From contig CAYRFV010000272.1 of NCBI GenBank assembly GCA_964423545.1, forward strand, positions 1 to 7,531: DNA of 7,531 bases. Direction: 5' to 3'. Made by a program: the position numbers and the translations under genes. Below the pieces are notes generated by a model. That model searched no databases and was not told the origin of the DNA. It saw nothing but the letters and a program-made list of their open reading frames with translations. This document shows positions 1 through 6,195 of this stretch, piece by piece; position 1 is the first letter of the stretch; each line of letters starts with the position of its first letter. This DNA comes from JALOOE01 sp964423545 (lineage in GTDB: Bacteria > Chloroflexota > Anaerolineae > CG2-30-64-16).

Positions 1-2
1 CC

Positions 3-863
3 ACCGGCGTCACGGTTGCCTTTGCGCTCGAACTGCGGGAGAGGGGCCTGCTCCCGGACGAGCCGGATCTGCCGCTGGAGTGGGGTAACGCCCAGTCCGT
101 GCACGGCTTGATCGAGCGGATTGCGCTGCGCCGCGGGATCGGTGACGTACTGGCCGAGGGCACCCGCCGCGCAGCCGAACGGATCGGCGGTGGGGCGGAG
201 CGCTATGCGATGCAAGTGAAGGGGCTGGAGCTGCCTCGCCAGGAGCCCCGCTTCGCCAAAGGGTTTGGCTTGGGACACGCAACGTCTAACCGCGGGGCCG
301 ATCATCTGTACGGCTTACCGGCGATCGATCTGGCGGGTGCGTGGGATGTGGCCAACCGCCTCTTTCCGGCCGAGATCGTGCCTGAACTGATGGACCCCGC
401 AAACGAGAAGTACAAGGCGGACATGGTGGTCTACGGCGAGCACTTCTGCGCCATCACGGACTCTCTCGGCATCTGCAAGTTCAGCACCATCGAGGAGTAT
501 GCGCTGTTCCCGGAGGACCTGGCTCCGGGCGTCGCCGCGCTCTGGGGCCGGCCGGTGACCGGCGCCGACCTGCTGGCTGTGGGTGAGCGGATTGTCAACC
601 TGGAAAGGCTGTACAATGTGCGCCAGGGGTTTTCGCGGGCCGACGACCAGTTGCCCGGCCGCTTCACCACTGAGCCGGCGCCCCTCTACGAGTTCACCGC
701 GGACTCCGCCACCGGGGAGATGGTCCGCGCGCCTGACCCGATCCGTTTCGGACTGCTTCACGATTTCGGAGCTATGCTCGACCGCTATTACGATCTGCGC
801 GGGTGGACCCATGAGGGCATCCCCACCCGCGAGACCCTGGCGCGCGTCGGACTGGCTGCCTGA
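3..863 (+). CDS. Aldehyde:ferredoxin oxidoreductase, C-terminal part (5' end outside window)
   Basis: Partial gene open from the left edge of the window; 286 codons are visible of a family that is usually about 600 residues. AOR-family enzymes are cytoplasmic tungsten-bis-pterin, [4Fe-4S] enzymes that oxidise aldehydes to carboxylates and reduce ferredoxin. Seen here are the family signatures LEWGNAQSV (about 78-104), IGDVLAEGTRRAAERIG (about 138-188), YAMQVKGLELP, ATSNRGADHL (about 280-309) and DSLGIC (459-476). The last is the DxxGLC-type pterin motif, whose Cys is the fourth cluster ligand in known AORs. The other three Cys ligands would lie upstream of the window. The stop is TGA at 861-863. 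The transcarbamylase gene follows after 72 bp on the same strand. Family assignment is firm. The aldehyde substrate cannot be told, and tungsten rather than molybdenum is inferred from the family. Confidence 0.95.
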   Translation, partial: TGVTVAFALELRERGLLPDEPDLPLEWGNAQSVHGLIERIALRRGIGDVLAEGTRRAAERIGGGAERYAMQVKGLELPRQEPRFAKGFGLGHATSNRGADHLYGLPAIDLAGAWDVANRLFPAEIVPELMDPANEKYKADMVVYGEHFCAITDSLGICKFSTIEEYALFPEDLAPGVAALWGRPVTGADLLAVGERIVNLERLYNVRQGFSRADDQLPGRFTTEPAPLYEFTADSATGEMVRAPDPIRFGLLHDFGAMLDRYYDLRGWTHEGIPTRETLARVGLAA

Positions 864-935
864 CGCGCGCTGGCGCCCTTATCCCGACTCGTCGCCGCAG
901 ACGATTCGACCCACACCCTTCAGGAGCTCGAAGAC

Positions 936-1928
936 ATGAACACCAAGCTGTTTCAGAAGGATTTCATCACCACCCCCGATTGGACTGTCGAGGATCTGAA
1001 CACCATGCTCGACGTAGCGTTCCGCCTCAAGGGCGACTTCGCCACGGGGGTCCTCCACGATCACATCTTGCGCGCCAAAACACTTTACATGCTCTTCTTT
1101 GAGGAGTCGACCCGCACTCGCAACTCTTTCGAGACCGGCATGACGCAGCTCGGCGGCCACGCTATCTGGCTAACCCCTAAGGCAACGCAGATCGGTCATG
1201 GCGAAAACGCCAAAGACACCGGCATCGTGCTGAGCAGCTACGGTCACGCGATTGCGATCCGCGATTGCCGAACCGGCATCGGCAACCAGTACCTGTATGA
1301 GATGGCTCAATACGCCGACGCGCCCATCATCAACATGCAGGATGATGTGGATCATCCCTGCCAGGCGATGGCCGACCTGATGACGCTCATGGAGCTCTTT
1401 GGCCGCGATCTGCGCGGGCGGAAGTTCGTCATCTCATGGACTTATGCGCCGAAGTATGTCCGTCCGCTGAGCGTTCCGCAGTCGCTCGTCTGGTTGATGC
1501 CGCGCTTCGGCATGGATGTGACGCTGGCCTATCCCGAAGGGTACCACATGATGCCTCACGTCATGGAGAAGGCGCGGCAGTTTGCCGCAGAGGCGGGTGT
1601 CAGCATTACCGAGACCCATGACATGGATGAGGCGTTTCGAGATGCGGACTTCCTCTATCCCAAGTCCTGGGGGCCGATCATGGTGACCGAGGATGAACCC
1701 ACCGTCGAAGCGATGGCGGCCAGGAACGCCGGCTGGCGAGTGACCCAGCAGAAGATGGGCCTGGCCAAGAAACATGCCGTCTACATGCACTGCATGCCCA
1801 TCGACCGCGGCCATGAGGCCGACGGCGACGTCATCGACGGTCCCCAATCGGTCATCTACAAGCAGGCCGAAAACCGGCTGCACATCCAGAAGGCGCTCAT
1901 GGCTTTGGTGATGGGCGGTCGCGCATAG
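936..1928 (+). CDS. Knotted (YgeW-like) carbamoyltransferase, substrate unknown
   Basis: A 330-residue member of the aspartate/ornithine transcarbamylase superfamily, cytoplasmic and expected to act as a trimer. The carbamoyl-phosphate signatures are intact: STRTR at residues 58-62 and HPCQ at 140-143. The second-substrate region holds HCMP at 285-288 instead of the usual HCLP. PLSVPQ at 177-182 followed by GMDVTLAYPEGY at 192-203, and YPKSW at 241-245, match YgeW of Escherichia coli as I remember it. There the proline-rich loop forms the backbone knot also seen in N-acetylornithine transcarbamylase. YgeW is about 396 residues; this protein is shorter at the N-terminus and between YPKSW and HCMP. 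The ATG is preceded by AGGAG at 922-926. YgeW has been linked to anaerobic purine and ureido-compound breakdown, but no other gene of that pathway is visible here. It could instead be annotated as an ornithine carbamoyltransferase, but the knot loop argues against the classical enzyme. Confidence 0.9.
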   Translation: MNTKLFQKDFITTPDWTVEDLNTMLDVAFRLKGDFATGVLHDHILRAKTLYMLFFEESTRTRNSFETGMTQLGGHAIWLTPKATQIGHGENAKDTGIVLSSYGHAIAIRDCRTGIGNQYLYEMAQYADAPIINMQDDVDHPCQAMADLMTLMELFGRDLRGRKFVISWTYAPKYVRPLSVPQSLVWLMPRFGMDVTLAYPEGYHMMPHVMEKARQFAAEAGVSITETHDMDEAFRDADFLYPKSWGPIMVTEDEPTVEAMAARNAGWRVTQQKMGLAKKHAVYMHCMPIDRGHEADGDVIDGPQSVIYKQAENRLHIQKALMALVMGGRA

Positions 1929-2003
1929 CCGCGACGCCATCCCGGCCAGCGTCCGCAATCACGCGACCGGCCTGATCGCGCCTCCTGAGATGCATCCATG
2001 CCC

Positions 2004-2033
2004 CACCGGGCGACGCCGCCGAGCCGCCCGGTG
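2004..2033 (+). repeat. GC-rich inverted repeat in intergenic gap
   Basis: CACCGGGCG (2004-2012) and CGCCCGGTG (2025-2033) form a perfect 9-bp stem with a 12-base loop, between the transcarbamylase and GHL6-like genes. No T-run follows, so it is a poor intrinsic terminator. It may be an mRNA processing or stability hairpin. The rest of the 142-bp gap shows no convincing promoter to me. Confidence 0.45.
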
Positions 2034-2058
2034 CACACTTGGGGCGACACCGGTCGCC

Positions 2059-2064
2059 GAGGAG
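2059..2064 (+). promoter_or_regulatory. Ribosome binding site that fixes the GHL6-like gene start
   Basis: GAGGAG lies 6 bases before the ATG at 2071. The frame is open further upstream to an ATG at 1990, but that start lacks a comparable purine tract, and the 27 extra residues (rich in Arg and Pro) read through the intergenic hairpin. The start at 2071 is therefore chosen. Confidence 0.75.
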
Positions 2065-2070
2065 TCAAAC

Positions 2071-4215
2071 ATGTCCAGCGACAACTGGCGCGCTGGCGCG
2101 CGTCGCAAAGTGCTGATCGACAACCACTTGGACGACTGGCTGCCCGGCTACGAGCGCTACGACTCGCACCAGATCGCCGACGCCATTGTGGCCGCGGATT
2201 TCGAGTGCGGGATGATCTATGCTCGGTGCCATGTCGGCACCTGCTATTGGAACACGACGACAGGTCCCAAGCACGCGGGTCTGGGCGATCGCGACCAGAT
2301 TGGTGAAATCTGCGCCGACCTTCAGGCCGCCGGCAGACGCTTCATCCTCTACTACTCGACCATCTTCGACAAAAAACTATATGACGCTCATCCTGACTGG
2401 CGCATCATCGGAGGGGGGGCCGAAGGACGGTTGTTCGGCCAAGGGAGCCGCTACAAGCAGGTGTGCCCCAACAGCCCATACCGGGCCTATACGGTGGCCG
2501 CTCTCGAAGAGATCGCGCGCAGCTACCCGATCGAGGGCGCGTTCCTCGACATGACGTTCTGGCCGGCGGTCTGCTATTGCCAACACTGCCAGCGCGCCTG
2601 GGCCGAGGCTTCAGGCGGCAGGTCAATCCCCGACAAGGACTGGAGCGAGCGCACGTGGAAGCAGTTCGTCCGCTGGCGTTACAACGTCATGACCGGCTTC
2701 ATCCGGGACTGCACCGCCGCGCTGCACAGGCATCGCCCAGGCATTGTGGTTAGCTTTCAGTGTCCGAACCAGATTCACAACGGTTGGCTCAAGGGGGATG
2801 ACCTCAACGCTGCGGACAGCGGCGCCATCCCCAGTCATGACGTCTACTATCCGAGCGGGCACATTCACCTGAGCTTGCAGCCCCGCCTTTTCCAGGCTAC
2901 CTCGCCTGTTCACCCCTTCGATGTTTTCATCTCCCGACCCGTGGTGGGTCTGCGCGACATGCCTTCCATGAAGCCTTTCGTCCACATGCTGGCCGAGACA
3001 TGCACCGTGCTGGCCAATGGAGGCGCCATCATCTACATCGACCAGATCCATCCGGACGGATCGTTGCATCCCGATCACTGGCAGCAGTTCCGGCGCTTGA
3101 ACGCCGAGATCGCCTGCCGCCAGGAATTCACCGGTGGAGAGCCGGTCCCCTACGCCGGCGTCTACTTCAGCCAGGATACGCGCGACTTCTACGGGCAGGA
3201 CGATTTCGAGGAGCGCTACATGGCCGAGTTTGTCGGTGTGTGCAAGGCGCTGCTGGAGGAGCACATTCTCTTTGACATCGTCACGCCTCGCAACGTGGCT
3301 GCACTAGGGAAGTACAAGGTTATCGTGCTGCCCAACACCGCCTGCTTGAGCCGCCGCGAGGTCGAGGCTCTGCGCCAGTTCGTTGCAGACGGCGGAGGTC
3401 TCGTGGGGACCTACCAGGTCGCAGCGGGAGACGAATCGAACGAGCCGTACGGTCAGCCCGCCCTGTCTGATCTGTTCGGTGTGCGCGTGCTGGGTGACAC
3501 GCGGCAGTACACCGACACGTTCTTCCGCGTGTGCGAGGGGGAGCATCCTGTGGCGCAGGGCCTATACCGGGAGCGCCCAATCACCTGCATGCAGCCGCAA
3601 GTGCTGGTCGAAGTCGCTGGCGCCGCCGAAGTCCTGGGGCACATCGTCTTCCCCTATTCCGAGTGGACTCCCGACCACTACGTCAGCATCCACAACAACC
3701 CGCCCGGCGTCGAGACCGAGCGGCCGGCGATTGTCGCCCACCGGTATGGCACAGGCCGGGCCGTCTACTTTGCGGCCCAGGTAGGCGCCATCTACGCCAC
3801 TGCGAGTTATTGGGAGGCGCGGCGATTGATCGCCAATGCAGTGCGCTGGGCTGCCGGAACCGCCGCGCCGGTGGAGCTCGACGCACCCTTGTGCGTGGAG
3901 CTGACCGCCTGGGACCAACCGGCAGCCAACCGTCGCATCGTGCACCTGGTCAACGTCCAATCGGACATAGGGCGCACGGTGACCATCAAGGGCGACTGGG
4001 GAAAGAGCGCACAAGAAAACCTGCACGTGATCCAGGAGATTCTGCCCGTACACGATCTCATCGTGCGGATGAAGACGCCTGCTGGCAAGCAGGCGGCACG
4101 AGCGATCCTGCAGCCTGCCGGCCAGCCCTTGCCGTGGACCGTGGATGGCGAGTGGCTGAGCGTCCAGGTGCCCCGTGTTCACGTCCACGAAGCCATTGTG
4201 TGGGAGTGGCGCTAA
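2071..4215 (+). CDS. GHL6-like glycoside-hydrolase-type protein with beta-galactosidase trimerisation domain
   Basis: A 714-residue protein without signal peptide or membrane segment, so probably cytoplasmic. Residues about 10-350 look like a TIM barrel of the hypothetical glycosyl hydrolase 6 (GHL6) type. HVGTCYWNTTTGPKH is at 54-68, an FILYYS strand at 91-96, HPDW at 107-110, VCPNSPYR at 131-138 and GAFLDMTFW at 156-164. Asp160 ends a predicted beta strand and is a candidate catalytic acid or nucleophile, by analogy with related barrels. CYCQHC at 168-173 follows directly. Residues about 360-600 resemble the class-I amidotransferase-like trimerisation domain of GH42 enzymes (YKVIVLPNTACLS at 415-427, FVADGGGLVGTY at 437-448). 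The remaining C-terminus looks like a beta-sandwich (RIVHLVNVQSD). Activity on a sugar is predicted from fold only; no substrate can be named. It is the last gene of the + block and ends 1 base before a strong hairpin. Confidence 0.85.
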   Translation: MSSDNWRAGARRKVLIDNHLDDWLPGYERYDSHQIADAIVAADFECGMIYARCHVGTCYWNTTTGPKHAGLGDRDQIGEICADLQAAGRRFILYYSTIFDKKLYDAHPDWRIIGGGAEGRLFGQGSRYKQVCPNSPYRAYTVAALEEIARSYPIEGAFLDMTFWPAVCYCQHCQRAWAEASGGRSIPDKDWSERTWKQFVRWRYNVMTGFIRDCTAALHRHRPGIVVSFQCPNQIHNGWLKGDDLNAADSGAIPSHDVYYPSGHIHLSLQPRLFQATSPVHPFDVFISRPVVGLRDMPSMKPFVHMLAETCTVLANGGAIIYIDQIHPDGSLHPDHWQQFRRLNAEIACRQEFTGGEPVPYAGVYFSQDTRDFYGQDDFEERYMAEFVGVCKALLEEHILFDIVTPRNVAALGKYKVIVLPNTACLSRREVEALRQFVADGGGLVGTYQVAAGDESNEPYGQPALSDLFGVRVLGDTRQYTDTFFRVCEGEHPVAQGLYRERPITCMQPQVLVEVAGAAEVLGHIVFPYSEWTPDHYVSIHNNPPGVETERPAIVAHRYGTGRAVYFAAQVGAIYATASYWEARRLIANAVRWAAGTAAPVELDAPLCVELTAWDQPAANRRIVHLVNVQSDIGRTVTIKGDWGKSAQENLHVIQEILPVHDLIVRMKTPAGKQAARAILQPAGQPLPWTVDGEWLSVQVPRVHVHEAIVWEWR

Positions 4216-4216
4216 G

Positions 4217-4247
4217 CGCCGGCTGACAGAGGCGCTGTCAGCCGGCG
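4217..4247 (+). terminator. Probable terminator hairpin after the + strand gene block
   Basis: A perfect 13-bp inverted repeat (CGCCGGCTGACAG / CTGTCAGCCGGCG) with a 5-base loop begins 2 bases after the TAA of the GHL6-like gene. It is followed by a weak T-containing stretch (TCTGTGG). The position between two convergent genes supports a transcription-stop role, but the missing T-run makes it a non-canonical intrinsic terminator. The 4248-4369 remainder holds no gene and no clear terminator for the opposite strand. Confidence 0.7.
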
Positions 4248-4369
4248 TCTGTGGCTGCCGCGTCAGCCCGCAGGCCTGGCTCACTCAGCGGAGAGCGGAG
4301 GCTCCCTGCTGACCCCAGGTGAGGTATGGCGGTGCAGGCAGGCATGCGGGGCGCCGCCCTGTCCAGTTG

Positions 4370-5776
4370 TCAGGGAGCTGCGCTGCGGTGCACGATCGGC
4401 AGGTAGTTCGTCGGGCACCAGACAGCGTGCGCTGTCCGCAACGGGAACGGTCGTCCCAGTAGAGCTGGCACTGCCTGTTGTGTGGCGACCTGGTTGCCGC
4501 CCTGGCCTTGCTGCCACTGGATGCTGCCATCGGGTAGTTGCAGGCTCAGCAGGAAGCTGAGCGGTGTGTTTGTTCCCTTGCTCCACGCGGCGCCGGCCGG
4601 ATCCTCGCCCGTTGCGCGCAAAGCCTGGATCGCGTACGCGGTTGAGTTGGCGTCGCTGGCGGTGCTTACGACGGAGTCAGGGTCATAGGGGAACCCGCCA
4701 TCGGCGTTCTGGGCTGCTGCGAGATAGGCCAGACCCTGGGTGACCACCGCCGATGTTCGCGGCTCTCCGGCTGCCATCAGAGCTTGCAGCGCCAATGATG
4801 TGGCGTTGGTGTCCGTTCCCCAACCCAGTCCCCATTCCCAGCCGCCGTTCGACTGGGCCAGCCCCTTGAGGTAGGTAGTCGCATTCGTTGGAATCGTTTC
4901 GCTCACTGCCGCCGTGCCGAGCATTGCCCACGCCTGAGCTCCGGCGCCGATCGCGAAGATCCCACTGGTGTCGCTGTAGTAGGCGGTTGGAAGCAGCGTC
5001 ATGGGGGGCAAGCACGCCGCGGACGCGATCATGCCCACCGCCAGTTTTCCGGCCTGCGCTCCACCTGCGTGGCTGTACGTGGGCGCTCGGTCGAACCAAT
5101 AGCTGCTGAGCGAGGGGGCGCCCGGCTCGCGCCGCCACTCGCTTGCCAGATGGCCATTGGCGCCGATCGTCAAGAGCGCTTCGGTGCTGCCGCTGTCACC
5201 GCCATAGCCACCGTCCGTCAGCGACTGCCTCGGCCTGAGCCAGTCCAGGGCCTGCAGGGCTGCGGTCACTGGGCGGGCAGGCCACATGGCGCTGCCCCAC
5301 TCACCCCATCGCCACCCCTCAACGGCCCCGTCGTTCAGCGTTGAGTCCCCCGGCCCCACCATGTAGTCCTGCCACGCAACGCCATCCCAGGACTTATATC
5401 CCCAGAAGGTGGCTCCGCCGCAGAAGCAGTTGTCGGCAGGGCAGCCGACGCCGCCGATGCTGCAGACGGCCGGGCCGAACGCAGTGCTGGTTGTAATCAC
5501 CTCCAACCCCGTAAGCTGGAGGGCCGTGAGGCCCGAGATGGGCGCCGTAAACGTAATTGCGCGGGCGACCAGCTCGCGCTCGCCGAACTGCACGATCACG
5601 TCGCCGCGCGCTGCGCTGCTGGGCGTGGTCGGACTCGCCGAAGTAGTGGCGGCCCCGAGCATGAGCGCCAGCAGCAGGCCGAGGCCGATGACCAGCGCGA
5701 CCCCTGCTTTGCGTTGGCGCTGCCCGCCGGCGCCCTGCAGGATCGACAGATGGACGGACGAACGATGATGCTTCAT
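4370..5776 (-). CDS. Secreted DUF4430 plus alpha/alpha-toroid protein, predicted corrinoid-binding, under B12 riboswitch control
   Basis: A 468-residue exported protein. A basic N-terminus (QRQRKAG) and a hydrophobic stretch at about 25-43 ending GAATTSAS form a signal peptide, with likely cleavage near 46-48. Residues about 59-160 resemble DUF4430, the transcobalamin-like C-terminal beta domain: VIVQFGERELV, then ISGLTALQLTGLEV, then FWGYKSWDGVAWQDYMVGPG and LNDGAVEGWRWGEW. Four cysteines (105, 112, 117, 119) sit in this domain and may form disulfides. Residues about 165-445 contain prenyltransferase/squalene-cyclase-type helical repeats (LQALDWL...DGGYGG, LAQSNGGWEWG, AYLAAAQNADGGFPYD, SLQLPDGSIQW), the alpha6/alpha6 toroid fold shared with animal intrinsic factor. 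No DXDD cyclase motif was seen. The tail is NYLPIVHRSAAP. The ATG at 5776 has AGGAG 9 bases upstream. The cobalamin riboswitch and terminator upstream support a role in B12 capture. Family call is good; ligand binding is inferred. Confidence 0.85.
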   Translation of the reverse strand: MKHHRSSVHLSILQGAGGQRQRKAGVALVIGLGLLLALMLGAATTSASPTTPSSAARGDVIVQFGERELVARAITFTAPISGLTALQLTGLEVITTSTAFGPAVCSIGGVGCPADNCFCGGATFWGYKSWDGVAWQDYMVGPGDSTLNDGAVEGWRWGEWGSAMWPARPVTAALQALDWLRPRQSLTDGGYGGDSGSTEALLTIGANGHLASEWRREPGAPSLSSYWFDRAPTYSHAGGAQAGKLAVGMIASAACLPPMTLLPTAYYSDTSGIFAIGAGAQAWAMLGTAAVSETIPTNATTYLKGLAQSNGGWEWGLGWGTDTNATSLALQALMAAGEPRTSAVVTQGLAYLAAAQNADGGFPYDPDSVVSTASDANSTAYAIQALRATGEDPAGAAWSKGTNTPLSFLLSLQLPDGSIQWQQGQGGNQVATQQAVPALLGRPFPLRTAHAVWCPTNYLPIVHRSAAP

Positions 5777-5785
5777 GGTGTTCTG

Positions 5786-5790
5786 CTCCT
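5786..5790 (-). promoter_or_regulatory. Ribosome binding site that fixes the start at 5776
   Basis: AGGAG on the - strand lies 9 bases before the ATG at 5776-5774, which is directly followed by a typical signal peptide. The same frame is open up to an ATG at 5923, but that longer version would translate through the riboswitch terminator and place 49 residues ahead of the signal peptide, so it is rejected. Confidence 0.8.
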
Positions 5791-5839
5791 GGGTAACGAT
5801 TTGCTGAGCAAGCGATCCAACCGCACCGTCGATCCGGGG

Positions 5840-5868
5840 AAACAAAAACCCCGCCGTTGCCGACGGGG
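5840..5868 (-). terminator. Intrinsic terminator, expression platform of the cobalamin riboswitch
   Basis: On the - strand CCCCGTCG, a GCAA tetraloop and CGGCGGGG form an 8-bp stem (one G-U pair), followed by TTTTTGTTT. It lies between the aptamer (3' end 5932) and the start codon (5776), where a transcription-attenuating platform should be. A short competing partner, GGGGT at 5905-5901, could pair with ACCCC at 5869-5865 in an anti-terminator; this pairing is inferred. Confidence 0.9.
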
Positions 5869-5931
5869 TAAGCATATCATGCACTCTGCGCACGCTGCCC
5901 ACCCCTTTCCGCGAGGGTGTCACGGAGCGAG

Positions 5932-6069
5932 CGATGCTGGCGGGTCATCTGGCTTCCTTGTGTGACTCAAGGTTACAGTTGCGGGACAGCGCCGGACTCC
6001 CTGGCGACCAGGCCACCGGTCTTCCCCCATTGCACGCCACGCTTCCGAGCGGCTGGCGCACCTGCATCG
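5932..6069 (-). ncRNA. Cobalamin (B12) riboswitch aptamer
   Basis: Read on the - strand, this carries the hallmarks of an adenosylcobalamin-type aptamer. The closing stem P1 is CGATGC (6069-6064) with GCATCG (5937-5932). The core has GGGGGAAGACCGGTG, then AGTCCGGCGCTGT, then CCCGCAACTGTAA (5985-5973), and the 3' B12 box is AAGCCAGATGACCCGCC (5955-5939). A CCTTG/CAAGG hairpin lies between the core and the B12 box. The aptamer is compact (about 138 nt). It carries an extra CCTGG-TCG-CCAGG hairpin (6012-6000) inside the loop that is usually a short GGTG-nAA-TCC segment. With the downstream terminator, B12 binding is expected to reduce transcription of the secreted-protein gene at 5776. The exact corrinoid preferred cannot be read from the sequence. 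Confidence 0.93.
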
Positions 6070-6087
6070 ACGTCTATGCGGTTGTCA

Positions 6088-6129
6088 GCGGCATTTGTAG
6101 CACAGCTTCCGATCGCTGTCAAATGCCGC
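6088..6129. repeat. Extended palindrome enclosing the promoter
   Basis: A perfect 10-bp inverted repeat (GCGGCATTTG 6088-6097 / CAAATGCCGC 6120-6129) encloses an inner 5-bp repeat (ACAGC 6102-6106 / GCTGT 6115-6119) with an 8-base loop and a 4-base bulge. The arms cover the -10 and -35 hexamers of the promoter on the - strand. It may be an operator for a dimeric regulator. On the + strand it is followed by GTTTT and could act as a weak terminator, but no + strand gene runs into it. Confidence 0.6.
6094..6122 (-). promoter_or_regulatory. Sigma70-type promoter for the riboswitch transcript
   Basis: On the - strand a perfect TTGACA (6122-6117), a 17-base spacer and TACAAA (6099-6094; 4 of 6 to TATAAT) are placed so that transcription should start near 6087. 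That is just upstream of the aptamer's P1 stem at 6069. Position and spacing fit the riboswitch well, and no other promoter is needed to explain the unit. Confidence 0.72.
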
Positions 6130-6195
6130 GTTTTCGCCGATCGGCCCGCTCTCGGCTGCCGGGCTGTTGGCCGATGGCATCCCCCGACCCGCGGG

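Noticed and set aside
2004..2033. Intrinsic terminator between the transcarbamylase and GHL6-like genes
   Set aside because: The stem is good but no T-run follows, so it was kept only as an inverted repeat.
1990..2070. Longer N-terminus for the GHL6-like protein starting at 1990
   Set aside because: The extra 27 residues have low-complexity basic composition, read through a hairpin and lack a good RBS, whereas GAGGAG precedes 2071.
3531..4226. 231-codon + strand frame overlapping the GHL6-like gene
   Set aside because: Arg/Pro/Gly-rich out-of-frame reading typical of GC-rich DNA; the overlapping frame has clear domain structure.
3562..4284. 240-codon - strand frame opposite the GHL6-like gene
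   Set aside because: Antisense shadow with no domain pattern; it also runs through the hairpin at 4217-4247.
4370..5776. Functional squalene-hopene or oxidosqualene cyclase
   Set aside because: The protein is exported, too short, and shows no DXDD-type catalytic motif; only the toroid repeats are shared.
6137..6178. Terminator for the decayed regulator (ATCGGCC/GGCCGAT, 22-base loop)
   Set aside because: The stem is short, the loop is long and there is no proper T-run at the expected place.
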